Source of the DNA: an uncultured Alphaproteobacteria bacterium
Lineage (GTDB): Bacteria > Pseudomonadota > Alphaproteobacteria > UBA8366 > JADFVY01
Reading direction: 5' to 3'
DNA: 64,000 bases
Assembly (NCBI GenBank): GCA_947259105.1
Contig: CAMYKU010000022.1
Location: 1-64,000 of the forward strand
Program-made: the position numbers and the translations under genes
In this document: one piece after another, positions 41,855 to 50,866 of the stretch
Numbering within the stretch: the first letter of the stretch is position 1
Layout of the letters: the number at the start of each line of letters is the position of its first letter
Notes under the pieces: model-generated
Seen by the model: the letters and a program-made list of their open reading frames with translations, nothing else
Told to the model about the DNA's origin: nothing
Database searches by the model: none

Positions 41855-42547
41855 ATGCCGACCAGATACAATTACGACCGCTACCGGATGTCGGAATACG
41901 ACCTGGGCAGCTTCCCGGGCCCCAAAGCAGGCGAAGAGGCTGCGGATTTTGCGCTCACTACGCTGGGTGGCGCGGAGGTAAGCCTGTCCGACTACCGGGG
42001 CAAATGGGTGGTCATCGAAACCGGCAGCATCACCTGCTCCATGTACGTCAAGAATGTCGGCGGCATCCGCAGGCTGAAGGACAACTATCCCGACGTCGCA
42101 TTCCTGCTCGTCTACGTGCGTGAAGCGCATCCCGGCTCGCGCCTCAAGCCGCCGCGGGACCAGTCGGAAAAACTCGCGCTGGGCCAGCGTTTGAAGGAAA
42201 TCTACAGCGACCCGCGCGACGTGCTGGTCGACACGCTGGACGGCGACATGCACCGTCGTTACGGCGCTTTGCCCAACATGGTCTATGTCGTCGATCCCGA
42301 AGGCCGCGTGGTCTACCGCTGCGACTGGGCGTTTCCGAAGAATATCGAACGGGTCTTGGACAACCGGCCGAACATCGATACACATGAACATGTGCAGATC
42401 GTCACGGCGGCGCCGTGGATCATGGTGCCGGTGGTGTTGCGCGGCGGATGGGACGCGCTCTGGGACCTCCTTGTCGCCTTGCCGACGCTTGCGTGGGCGC
42501 ATCTCGTCGCCGACTGGCGGAACCTGAAGAAGAAATTCGCCGGCTGA
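41855..42547 (+). CDS. Deiodinase-like redoxin
   Basis: A 230-residue thioredoxin-fold protein. The active region reads VVIETGSITCSMYVKNVGG near residue 55, and LVYVREAHPGSR near 88 matches the YIxEAHP signature of the iodothyronine-deiodinase family. The residue that is selenocysteine in vertebrate enzymes is Cys here (codon TGC). The C-terminal ~60 residues are hydrophobic and amphipathic. Bacterial relatives are of unknown substrate. Ribosome binding site GGAGGGGGG. Operon with the AhpD-like gene (30-nt gap). Confidence 0.8.
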   Translation: MPTRYNYDRYRMSEYDLGSFPGPKAGEEAADFALTTLGGAEVSLSDYRGKWVVIETGSITCSMYVKNVGGIRRLKDNYPDVAFLLVYVREAHPGSRLKPPRDQSEKLALGQRLKEIYSDPRDVLVDTLDGDMHRRYGALPNMVYVVDPEGRVVYRCDWAFPKNIERVLDNRPNIDTHEHVQIVTAAPWIMVPVVLRGGWDALWDLLVALPTLAWAHLVADWRNLKKKFAG

Positions 42548-42579
42548 TCTGGCCTGCCGGCGCAGACCGGGAGGGCCGC

Positions 42580-43767
42580 ATGACAAGCCTGTTCGTACTG
42601 GATGAGGACCAGCGCGCGATCCTTGAGACCGTGCGCCGGTTCGTGGACGAGGTGGTGTCGCCGGTTGCGGCCGAGCTCGACCGCCGGGACAGGCCGGAGG
42701 ACTGTTTTTCCTGGGACATCGTCGAGAAGTCCGATGCCGCCGGCATCCGGACGATGACGCTGGCCGAGGAGCACGGTGGGATCGGCGCCGGGTCGCTGAC
42801 CACGGCGATGGTGATCGAGGAACTGGCCAAGGGCGACATGGGCGTGGCCGTGGTCATGGCCCAGACCCTGAAGCTTGCGCAGATTCTGCAGACCGCGACC
42901 AGCGAGGACCAGCGCCGGCGCTACCTGCCGAAGTTCCGGGACGATCCGCGTGCGGTCCTCGCGATCGGCATCACAGAACCGGAGACCGCCTCCAATTACT
43001 TCGTGCCGCACCGCGTCCCCGACGCGCCGTTCCATACCCGTGCCGAGAAGACCGATGGCGGCTGGTCGATCAACGGCATGAAACATTTCATCTCGAACGG
43101 CAACGTCGCCAGCCTCTATCTGCTGTTCGCGCAGACGGAGCGTGGCAAGGGCCTTGCCGACGGCGCCACCTGCTTCCTGGTCGAACGCGGCACGCCGGGA
43201 TTCACGATCGGCCGGGTCCACGACAAGATGGGCGAGCGCCTGGCCAACAATGCGGAGCTGATCTTCCAGGACTGCTTCGTGCCCGATGAAAACGTGGTCG
43301 GCGAAGCCGGCGACGGCTTCCAGGTGCTGGTCGATTTCTTCCCCGCCAGCAACGCCTACGCCGCGGCGACGGTGCTGGGCGTCGCGGTCGCCGCCTATGA
43401 GCGCGCCGTCGAATGGGCGAAGACGCGAAACCAGGGGGGCAAGCTGCTGATCGAGCACGACGGCATCGCCGCGGACCTCGCCGAGTGCCGCATGCTGCTG
43501 GACGTCGCCCGCACCTATATCCATCGCGCCGCATGGGCGGCCGACAACCGGGAGCTGGACTGGGATCCGACGTTCGGATCGCTGCCCAAGGTGTTCGCCT
43601 CGCAAGCCGCATGGAAGGTCGTCACCCGCTGCTCCGAGATTCACGGTGGCTCAGGCTTCATGCGCGACATCGGCTTCGAGAAACTGATCCGCGATGCCGC
43701 GGCCTTCCTGCATTCCGACGGGGTCAACAGGACGCTGCTGCTGAAAGCGGCCAGGCACATGTTCTGA
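42580..43767 (+). CDS. Acyl-CoA dehydrogenase
   Basis: A 395-residue ACAD-fold flavoenzyme. The FAD/substrate strand is AIGITEPETASNYFV near residue 128, and the C-terminal motif is EIHGGSGFMRDIGFEKLIRD near 350. The alpha,beta-desaturation of an acyl-CoA is the expected reaction. ATG 42580 follows GGGAGGG. It lies 32 nt after the redoxin gene and 22 nt before the alcohol dehydrogenase gene. Confidence 0.9.
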   Translation: MTSLFVLDEDQRAILETVRRFVDEVVSPVAAELDRRDRPEDCFSWDIVEKSDAAGIRTMTLAEEHGGIGAGSLTTAMVIEELAKGDMGVAVVMAQTLKLAQILQTATSEDQRRRYLPKFRDDPRAVLAIGITEPETASNYFVPHRVPDAPFHTRAEKTDGGWSINGMKHFISNGNVASLYLLFAQTERGKGLADGATCFLVERGTPGFTIGRVHDKMGERLANNAELIFQDCFVPDENVVGEAGDGFQVLVDFFPASNAYAAATVLGVAVAAYERAVEWAKTRNQGGKLLIEHDGIAADLAECRMLLDVARTYIHRAAWAADNRELDWDPTFGSLPKVFASQAAWKVVTRCSEIHGGSGFMRDIGFEKLIRDAAAFLHSDGVNRTLLLKAARHMF

Positions 43768-43789
43768 CAGGAGCGAAGGAGCGCAGCAA

Positions 43790-44821
43790 ATGAAAGCGAT
43801 GGTGCTGAAGGCAGCGAACACGCCGTTCGTTCTGGAAGACGTGCCCGATCCCCAACCCGGTCCGGGCGAGGCCGTTGCGCGGGTCTACGCGTGCGGCTCG
43901 GGCCTCACCATACAGCACGTCAAGGCGGGCCGGGTGCCGGCGAAGTTCCCGCTGATCATCGGCCATGAAATCACCGGCGAGATCGTCGAGACCGGGGCCG
44001 GCGTCGGCGGGCTGAAAACCGGCGACCCGGTGACCGCGTACTTTTACCTCAACTGCGGCCATTGCCGCTGGTGCCACTCGCAGTTGGAGCCGTTGTGCGA
44101 GAACCTGGCCGGCAATGTCGGGCGGGACTGCGACGGCGGCTACGCCGAATACATCAAGCTGCCCGCCCATCTCTTCATCAAGCTGCCAGAGGGGCTGGAC
44201 CACAAAAAGCACCCGGCCGAGATCGGCGTGATATCCGATGCCATCGCGACGCCCTACAAGGTACTGGATCGGGCACGCATCAAGCCCGGGGAGACGGTCG
44301 CCGTGTTCGGCGCCGGCGGCGGCGTCGGCATCCATATGGTGATGATGGCGCGCTGGGCCCGGGCGCGGGTCATTGCGGTGGATATCGCGGCGGGGAAATT
44401 CGATGCCTGCCGCGACGCCGGGGCGGAGGAGGTCGTGGATGCCTCCAGGTTCGATGTCGCCGAGGCGTTGATGGAGCTGACCGGCGGCGCCGGCGTGGAC
44501 GTGGCGGTCGATTTCGTTTCGGCGACATCGACGCTGGAAGCCGGCGTGGCGGCCCTGGGCCCGCGCGGCCGGATGGTCACTCTGGGCGGCGCCGGGCAGC
44601 CGTTCCAGGCCTCGTCGAAAGCCATGCTTCAAAAGGAACTGGATTTGCTCGGCAGCCGCTACGTGAGCCGGCGCGAGATCCTGGATTGTCTCGACCTCGC
44701 CGCAAGCGGCGAAATCTGGCCGATCGTCACCGACATCAGGAAGCTCGAGGAGGCGGAAGCCATACATGAGCGGGTCGAGAAGGGCGAGGTGATCGGCCGC
44801 GCCGCGCTGCTCGTCGAATGA
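43790..44821 (+). CDS. Zinc-dependent alcohol dehydrogenase family protein
   Basis: A 343-residue MDR enzyme. IIGHEITGEIVETG holds the catalytic-zinc His-Glu pair, and NCGHCRWCHSQLEPLCEN holds the four structural-zinc cysteines. The NAD(P) motif is VAVFGAGGGVGIHMV near 170. The first zinc ligand is in VYACGSGLTIQH rather than the usual CGTD. Substrate unknown; neighbours suggest oxidation of an alcohol or hydroxyacyl compound. Confidence 0.88.
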   Translation: MKAMVLKAANTPFVLEDVPDPQPGPGEAVARVYACGSGLTIQHVKAGRVPAKFPLIIGHEITGEIVETGAGVGGLKTGDPVTAYFYLNCGHCRWCHSQLEPLCENLAGNVGRDCDGGYAEYIKLPAHLFIKLPEGLDHKKHPAEIGVISDAIATPYKVLDRARIKPGETVAVFGAGGGVGIHMVMMARWARARVIAVDIAAGKFDACRDAGAEEVVDASRFDVAEALMELTGGAGVDVAVDFVSATSTLEAGVAALGPRGRMVTLGGAGQPFQASSKAMLQKELDLLGSRYVSRREILDCLDLAASGEIWPIVTDIRKLEEAEAIHERVEKGEVIGRAALLVE

Positions 44822-44972
44822 GCGACGGATGCCGGCCGGGTTGACGCAGATCAAGTTATCTTCCGGCCCAAGGCGCTAAACTTTCGTGTAATTGGGGCCG
44901 GGTCGCGGAGTTCCGTATCAAGCCGAAACCGCTTCGAGCCGGCCCTGGGCGCGTGACAGATCGGGGGAAGAC

Positions 44973-45533
44973 ATTTTCCAGATTCGCATACATGGCCGCG
45001 GCGGCCAGGGTGTCGTGACGGCGGCCGAGATTCTGTCCGTTGCCGCCTTCCTCGAAGGCGATCATGCACAGGCCTTTCCCAGCTTCGGCTCGGAGCGGAT
45101 GGGGGCGCCGGTGATCGCGTTCTGCCGCGTGGACGACAAGGAGATCCGCCTGCGCGAACCGGTGATGACGCCCGACGCGCTGATCGTCCAGGACCCGACG
45201 CTGCTGCACCAGGTCGATCTGTTCAGCGGACTCGACACGAAGGGCTACCTGCTCATCAACACCACCCGCCGGTACCGGGACCTCGGGCTCGGCGACTTCG
45301 TCACGAAATTCCCGCCGCATCACATCTGTACCGTCGCGGCCAGCGAATGGGCGGTCGAATTCATCGGCAAGCCGCTGCCGAACGCGGCGATGCTGGGCGC
45401 GTTTTCGGCGATTACCCGGCGGGTAAAGCTGGACTCGGTGCAGGCGGCCATCCGGCAGAAGTTCCCGGGCGAACTTGGCGACAAGAACGCCGCGGCGGCC
45501 GGCAAGGCCTACAACACGATCCGCACCAACTAG
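44973..45533 (+). CDS. 2-oxoacid:acceptor oxidoreductase gamma subunit
   Basis: A protein of about 186 residues with the family start FQIRIHGRGGQGVVTAAEIL and AQAFPSFGSERMGAPVIAFCR. No ATG/GTG lies at the natural start; the frame is open upstream to a TTG at 44892 that lacks a ribosome binding site. The family normally begins exactly at (M)FQIRIHG, which here would be an ATT codon at 44973 just after GGGGGAAG. It forms a PorABC-type enzyme with the next two genes: oxidative decarboxylation of a 2-oxoacid to acyl-CoA with ferredoxin reduction. Confidence 0.8.
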   Translation: MFQIRIHGRGGQGVVTAAEILSVAAFLEGDHAQAFPSFGSERMGAPVIAFCRVDDKEIRLREPVMTPDALIVQDPTLLHQVDLFSGLDTKGYLLINTTRRYRDLGLGDFVTKFPPHHICTVAASEWAVEFIGKPLPNAAMLGAFSAITRRVKLDSVQAAIRQKFPGELGDKNAAAAGKAYNTIRTN

Positions 45534-45557
45534 ACGCCGAGAGCCAGGAGACAGGCA

Positions 45558-46811
45558 ATGCTCAGACAAATGGAAGGCTCCCATGCCGTCGCAGAGGCCA
45601 TCGCCCTGTGCCGCCCCGAGGTGATCTGCGCCTATCCGATCACGCCGCAGACCCATATCGTGGAGCGGCTGAGCGAGCTCGTGCAGGAAGGCGAGATCGG
45701 CAACTGCCAGTACATCAACGTCGAATCCGAGTTCGCCGCGCTGAGCGTGGCCATCGGCGCATCGGCGGCCGGCGCCCGCGCCTACACCGCGACCAGCAGC
45801 CAGGGGCTCCTGTTCATGACCGAGGCGGTTTACAATGCCTCGGGTCTGGGCCTGCCGATCGTGATGACCATCGGCAACCGCGCGATCGGCGCCCCGATCA
45901 ACATCTGGAACGACCACTCCGACAGCATGGCGCTGCGTGACGCGGGCTGGATCCAGCTGTACGCGGAGACCAACCAGGACGCCGTCGACCTTCACATACA
46001 GGCCTTCCGCCTGGCCGAGCAGCTGAGCGTGCCGGTCATGGTCTGCGAAGACGGTTTCATCCTCACGCACGCCTATGAGCGGGTGGACATGCCCGACCTG
46101 AACCAGGTCCAGGCCTACCTGCCGCCCTTCGAGCCGGTGCAGATCCTCGATCCGGCGGACCCCGTCACCATCGGCGCGATGGTCGGCCCGGAAGCCTTCG
46201 CCGAAGTCCGCTATCTTGCGCATCACAAGCATCTGCAGGCGGTCGAGGTGATCCCGCAGCTGGCCTCGGAGTTCGCGAAGATATTCGGCCGCGACAGCGG
46301 CGGGCTGATCCAGCAATACCGCAGCGAGGATGCCGAGACGGTCATCGTCGCGCTCGGTTCGGTGGTCGGCACGATCCGCGACGTGGTCGACGAAATGCGC
46401 GATGACGGGGTGTCGATCGGCGCCGTGAAGGTCATCTCGTTCCGGCCGTTTCCGATGCTGGCGCTGCGCGCCGCGCTCGAGAACGCCAAGCGCGTCATCG
46501 TCGTCGAGAAGGCCTTCGCCGACGGGCTCGGCGGGATCGCCGTCAACAGCGTGCGCATGGCGTTGCGCGGCCTGACGACGCCGATCTACACGATCATCGC
46601 CGGCCTCGGCGGGCGGGCGATCACCAAGGCCTCGCTGCTGCGCGCCTTCGGCGAGGCCACCCGGGACGAGCTCGACGACCCGCATTTCCTGGACCTCAAC
46701 TGGACGGTGATCGACCACGAGCTGGCGCGGGCCAAGGAGAAACGCCGCTCCGGCCCGATCGCCGAGAACGTCCTGCGCGATCTGGGCCTCGTTGGCGGCA
46801 AGCCGGTCTAA
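45558..46811 (+). CDS. porA: 2-oxoacid:ferredoxin oxidoreductase alpha subunit
   Basis: A 417-residue PorA-type subunit. It starts with GSHAVAEAIALCRPEVICAYPITPQTHIVERL, has the pyrimidine-binding domain to about residue 230, and a transketolase-C domain with VIVALGSVVGTIRDVV near 265. AGGAGA lies before ATG 45558. It sits between gamma and beta genes with short gaps. Pyruvate is the likeliest substrate by similarity of motifs, but other 2-oxoacids are possible. Confidence 0.87.
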   Translation: MLRQMEGSHAVAEAIALCRPEVICAYPITPQTHIVERLSELVQEGEIGNCQYINVESEFAALSVAIGASAAGARAYTATSSQGLLFMTEAVYNASGLGLPIVMTIGNRAIGAPINIWNDHSDSMALRDAGWIQLYAETNQDAVDLHIQAFRLAEQLSVPVMVCEDGFILTHAYERVDMPDLNQVQAYLPPFEPVQILDPADPVTIGAMVGPEAFAEVRYLAHHKHLQAVEVIPQLASEFAKIFGRDSGGLIQQYRSEDAETVIVALGSVVGTIRDVVDEMRDDGVSIGAVKVISFRPFPMLALRAALENAKRVIVVEKAFADGLGGIAVNSVRMALRGLTTPIYTIIAGLGGRAITKASLLRAFGEATRDELDDPHFLDLNWTVIDHELARAKEKRRSGPIAENVLRDLGLVGGKPV

Positions 46812-46823
46812 GGGAGCGAAACA

Positions 46824-47810
46824 ATGACGCAGCGGATCAAGTTCTACCAGACCGGCACCCTGACCGTCGGCAACCGCCTCCTCGATGCCGAGAACCGGAG
46901 CGTCCAGTCGACGATCGACCGCAGCAACTCCCTGACCTCGGGCCATCGCGCCTGCCAGGGCTGCGGCGAGGCGCTGGGGGCGCGCTACGTGGTCGACACT
47001 GCGATGCGCGAGGCCGACAAGAAGCTGGTCGCGGTCAACGCCACCGGCTGCCTCGAGGTGTTCTCGACACCCTATCCGGAATCGTCCTGGCAGGTCGCCT
47101 GGATGCACTCGCTGTTCGGCAACGCGCCGGCCGTGGCGACCGGCGTCGCGGCGGCCCTGCGCGCCAAGGGCCGCGAGGACATCAAGGTGCTGGCCCAGGG
47201 CGGCGACGGCGGCACGGTGGATATCGGCTTCGGCTGCCTGTCCGGCATGTTCGAGCGCAACGACGACGTGCTCTATGTCTGCTACGACAACGAGGCGTAC
47301 ATGAACACCGGCGTCCAGCGCTCCGGCCAGACCCCGCCGACGGCGCGCACGGCGACCACCCCGACGAGCGGCGGATCGAAAGGCAACGTGTTCGGACAAG
47401 GCAAGAATGCGCCGCAGATCGCCATGGCGCACGACATCCCCTATGTCGCCACCGCCACAGTCGCCGATCTGCACGACCTCGAGAACAAGGTGACGAAGGC
47501 CATGGGTCTCTCGGGCGCGCGGTATATCCACGTGAGCGTGCCCTGCCCGCTGGGCTGGGGCTCGCAGCCTTGCGATACCGTCCGGCTTGCGCGGCTCGCC
47601 ACGGAGACCGGGCTGTTCCCGCTGTTCGAGGCCGAGCACGGGGCGGTCACCAACGCCACGAAGATCCGCCGCAAGGTGCCGATCGAGGAATATCTGCGGC
47701 CGCAGCGGCGGTTCGCCCATCTCTTTAAACCCAAGCCCGACGTCGAGGCGCTCGCCGCGATCCAGGCGATCGCCGACCGCAATATCCTGAAATACGGTTT
47801 GCTTGGCTGA
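46824..47810 (+). CDS. porB: 2-oxoacid:ferredoxin oxidoreductase beta subunit (TPP-binding)
   Basis: A 328-residue PorB-type subunit. CQGCGEALGARYVVD near residue 48 and NATGCLEVF near 77 are cluster/TPP-site segments, and the TPP motif is QGGDGGTVDIGFGCLSGMFERNDDVLYVCYDNEAYMN (GDG...N) around 130-165, split here for reference only. PTARTATTPTSG follows. It lies 12 nt after porA and is followed at once by the NAD(P)H/ferredoxin partner gene. Confidence 0.88.
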   Translation: MTQRIKFYQTGTLTVGNRLLDAENRSVQSTIDRSNSLTSGHRACQGCGEALGARYVVDTAMREADKKLVAVNATGCLEVFSTPYPESSWQVAWMHSLFGNAPAVATGVAAALRAKGREDIKVLAQGGDGGTVDIGFGCLSGMFERNDDVLYVCYDNEAYMNTGVQRSGQTPPTARTATTPTSGGSKGNVFGQGKNAPQIAMAHDIPYVATATVADLHDLENKVTKAMGLSGARYIHVSVPCPLGWGSQPCDTVRLARLATETGLFPLFEAEHGAVTNATKIRRKVPIEEYLRPQRRFAHLFKPKPDVEALAAIQAIADRNILKYGLLG

Positions 47811-47820
47811 GGCGCAATCG

Positions 47821-49390
47821 ATGCAGAAACCCTTCGCGATCACACTCGATATCGGCACCAGCCTTGCCAACCGGACCGGTTCCTGGCGCATCGAACGGCC
47901 GGTCTATGTCGACCTGCTGCCGCCCTGCAACCATACCTGCCCCGCGGGCGAGAACATCCAGGCCTGGCTCTACCGGGCCGAGGAGGGCGATTATGAGGCC
48001 GCCTGGCGCACGCTGACGGAGGACAACCCGTTCCCGGCGGTGGAAGGGCGCGTCTGCTACCATCCCTGCGAAAGCGCCTGCAATCGGGGCGAACTCGACG
48101 AGGCGGTCAACATCCACGCCGTCGAACGGTTTCTCGGCGACCTGGCGATAAAAAAGGGCTGGACCATCGAGGCCGGCAAGCCGACCGGAAAGAAGGTGCT
48201 GGTTATCGGGGCCGGACCCAGCGGCCTGTCCGCGGCCTACCATCTGCGGCGGATGGGGCACGAGGTTACGATCCACGACGCCGGCCCGATGGCGGGCGGC
48301 ATGATGCGCTTCGGCATTCCCAAATACCGTCTGCCCCGCGACATCCTCGACGGCGAGATCGCCCGCATCCTCGACATGGGCGTGACGCTGGAGCTCGACT
48401 CGCCGGTCACCGACATCCCCGGCATGATGAAGGGGGGCGGGTTCGACGCCGCGTTCGTTGCGATCGGCGCGCACCTTGCCAAGCGCACGGATATCCCCGC
48501 GCGCGAGGCCAGCAAGATCTTCGATGCCGTCGCCCTGCTGCGCGGCATGGAGACCGACGAGGAGCCGCCGATGCTGGGGCGCCGCGTGGTGATCTACGGC
48601 GGCGGCGATACCGCGCTCGACGTCGCCCGCACGGCCAAGCGGCTGGGCGCCAGCGAGGCGCTGGTGGTCTACCGCCGGACCCGCGAACAGATGCCGGCGC
48701 ACGATGTGGAACTGGAGGAGGCGCTGGACGAGGGCGTGATCCTGCACTGGCTGCGGACGATCAAGCAGATCGACGGCACCACCTTTACGGTCGAGAAGAT
48801 GGCGCTGGACGAGAACGGCTGGCCGCGCCCGACCGGCGAGTTCGAGACGCTGGAGGCCGACAGCCTGGTGCTGGCGCTGGGCCAGGAGGTGGACACCAGC
48901 TTCCTGAAGACGATCCCGGGCGTGACGATCACCGACGACGGCGTGATCGACGTCGACGCGACCATGATGACCGGCTACGAGGGGCTGTTCGCCGGCGGCG
49001 ACATGGTGCCCGCCGAGCGCACGGTGACGGTGGCCGTCGGTCACGGCAAGAAGGCGGCGCGCCATATCGACAGCTGGCTGCGCGGCGAGCGCTACGAGAA
49101 GCGGACGCGGCCCACCGTGGCCCCTCAACCTGATCCGGCGGCAGACGACCTTCGAGGAAATCCACGGCGGGCTCGACGAGACCAACGCGCTGTTCGAGGC
49201 GCGGCGCTGCCTGTCCTGCGGCAACTGCTTCGAGTGCGACAACTGCTACGGGGTGTGCCCCGACAACGCCGTGATCAAGCTGGGCCCCGGCAAGCGCTTC
49301 GAGTTCAACTACGATTTCTGCAAGGGCTGCGGCCTGTGCGCCACCGAATGCCCGTGCGGCGCCATCGACATGGCGCCCGAGACGTTCTGA
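47821..49390 (+). pseudogene. GltD-like NAD(P)H oxidoreductase fused to a ferredoxin domain (one frameshift)
   Basis: The protein starts at ATG 47821 (GAGGCG upstream; ATG 47803 inside porB is possible). It has an N-terminal Cys region (PPCNHTCPAGENIQAW, VCYHPCESACNRG) and two dinucleotide motifs (LVIGAGPSGLSAAYHL and VVIYGGGDTALDVART), as in glutamate-synthase small-subunit-like enzymes. Near 49120-49130, after RTRPTVA, the frame shifts by +1 at a run of C. The other frame continues with FEEIHGGLDETNALFEARR, RRCLSCGNCFECDNCYGVCP and CKGCGLCATECPCGAID, i.e. two 4Fe-4S sites, to TGA at 49390. Restored length is about 522 residues. It probably links porABC to NAD(P)H. The homopolymer suggests an indel or sequencing error. 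Confidence 0.82.
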
Positions 49391-49405
49391 CGGGCGGGCG
49401 ACGGC

Positions 49406-49516
49406 GCGACCTCATACTTCGAGACGGCTGCTGCGCAGCCTCCTCAGCATGAGGACACAAGCCCGGAGCCTCATGCTGAGGAGGGCCTTCAGGCCCGTCT
49501 CGAAGTATGAGGTCGC
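49406..49516. repeat. Palindromic repeat element, copy 1
   Basis: A 111-bp element with 21-bp perfect outer arms (49406-49426 and 49496-49516, core CTCATACTTCGAGAC) and 16-bp perfect inner arms (49439-49454 and 49469-49484, core CCTCATGCTGAGG). It closely matches the element at 57611-57720. It lies 16 nt after the frameshifted oxidoreductase gene and can fold into a long cruciform or RNA hairpin. Such elements are widespread in alphaproteobacterial intergenic regions. Confidence 0.85.
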
Positions 49517-49732
49517 TCGATACCTGTGCCTGTCGATCCTGTAAGCGCCTTGCCGCAAAATAGCCCCATGCAAGGGGGTGTTCCGCGGGTTTCAGGCGGC
49601 GTGTTATGGAAAACGCAAAAAAAGCAGCCGCCCCGCATCGCCGGCCGGCGGGATGGTCCCGGCCGCAGGCGGCGAAGTCACGGCGAACGACAAGGGGACA
49701 ACATCCGCTGTCAGCCGCAAAGCGTGCATATG

Positions 49733-50479
49733 TCAGGGCAAGGGACGAGTGCCCTTACATTGCGGGTATCGGCTACAACCCAGAAAGCGCTCTCCGGTGC
49801 TTCTGTTCGTTCGCCCGGCCATGACGCTACCGCAAAGGGGGCAGGCGCCGGGATTGAGGCTGCGTTCAGCCATCTGCCTTCTGACATTCCGCACATGCTC
49901 GATGTCTGTCCGGCGCCCCGGCGCTAGGCGCGCGTCCTGGATTTCTTCAATGAGGCGGGGCAACTCATCCTCGTCGAATACGATGGCGCGCCTGGACCTG
50001 ATGAAGTCGACCAGTTCAGAGACCCCCTGCACGACCGCGGGGGGCATCGGGGTCTTGAACTCGCAATCGCCTACGAACGCGACGACATTGAGAACCTGAA
50101 CGCGGCTGAGACAGAGGAGTTCCTGCACGGCCTTGACATGCTTGTAGTTCTGCCGGATCGGATTCTGGAATCTGTACCGGTCGCCGTAGATCACCTGCGT
50201 CCAGCGCGCATTGTCCGGATGGCCGAATATCCAGCCTGTCATGTCCTTGGTTTCAATTACGAAAATCCCATAACGCGATACCACCAGATGGTCGATCTGC
50301 GTCGTTCCATCGCCAACCGGCAACGTCACGTCCTCGATGAGGCGATAAACATTCTTGTCGAGATGGGAAGACAGGCCGGCATTGACCCTGTATTCGCCTC
50401 GATTTCCCCCGGACCGCAGAAAGAACGCGGCAAGTAACAGAATGATCAGGACAAATGACAGAATCGCAACCGGGTCCAT
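49733..50479 (-). CDS. NERD-domain protein with C4 zinc finger
   Basis: A 248-residue protein. ATG 50479 (AGGA 7 nt upstream) is followed by a transmembrane helix (residues 4-21). The NERD nuclease-related domain follows, with TTQIDHLVVSRYGIFVIETK around 60-80, which has the D...E-x-K layout of PD-(D/E)xK nucleases. The C-terminal CPLCGSVMAGR...GCSRYPQCKGT is a topoisomerase-type C4 zinc finger. It may act on DNA at the membrane; a defence or uptake role is only speculation. Monocistronic. Confidence 0.82.
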   Translation of the reverse strand: MDPVAILSFVLIILLLAAFFLRSGGNRGEYRVNAGLSSHLDKNVYRLIEDVTLPVGDGTTQIDHLVVSRYGIFVIETKDMTGWIFGHPDNARWTQVIYGDRYRFQNPIRQNYKHVKAVQELLCLSRVQVLNVVAFVGDCEFKTPMPPAVVQGVSELVDFIRSRRAIVFDEDELPRLIEEIQDARLAPGRRTDIEHVRNVRRQMAERSLNPGACPLCGSVMAGRTNRSTGERFLGCSRYPQCKGTRPLP

Positions 50480-50866
50480 GACGAAATCCTGAATGTCTCT
50501 GATCGTCAAGACCTCGACCTTCGCGTTTGGTCCTAACGTGTGCGTCCATCGTAAGGACAGGTAATCACATCAATTGTACTAATTCAGGTTGAAAAAATCT
50601 TTTTCGAAACAACGAGGGCCTAGAGACAATTAGCTCTCTATGCCAGAAGACTCCGCATGGCAGCCATAAATGTGAACAACCGCAACTTCCGAATCTGGCT
50701 AGAAGCGGCGGTGCCGACGTCGGGCAACAGAATTCCGCTATCGGCCCAGGAACAGACCTGGTATCCGCCTCGCCAGTCCCCCCGCCTCGGCGCGGCATCT
50801 CTCGCGCCGGCCGGTGCAACGGGCGGCGGCCGGGGGGGCCGGATGTAAAGCATCATTCATCGCCCG
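50480..50866. other. Region without a recognised gene
   Basis: A 387-nt gap. The part near 50565-50640 is AT-rich (AATTGTAC, GAAAAAATCTTTTTCG) and probably holds the NERD gene promoter. TTTTTCGAAACAA is a small dyad. A 63-codon plus-strand frame at 50657 has no ribosome binding site and Gly/Arg-rich content, so it is not called. Confidence 0.4.

Noticed and set aside
41990-42050. Selenocysteine in the deiodinase-like protein
   Set aside because: The active-site codon is TGC (Cys), the frame contains no internal TGA and no SECIS-like element is needed.
44856-47891. Very long open frame (1011 codons) on the minus strand
   Set aside because: It lies exactly antisense to the gamma, alpha and beta oxidoreductase genes, whose products carry clear family motifs. 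The translation is Arg/Asp/His-rich without domains. It is a by-product of GC-rich third positions.
49606-49824. 72-codon basic frame starting near the first palindromic element
   Set aside because: It is largely antisense to the NERD gene end, has no ribosome binding site at a good distance and no recognised family.
50657-50848. 63-codon plus-strand frame before the Ala/Gly-rich gene
   Set aside because: No ribosome binding site, Gly/Arg-rich tail and no conserved features.
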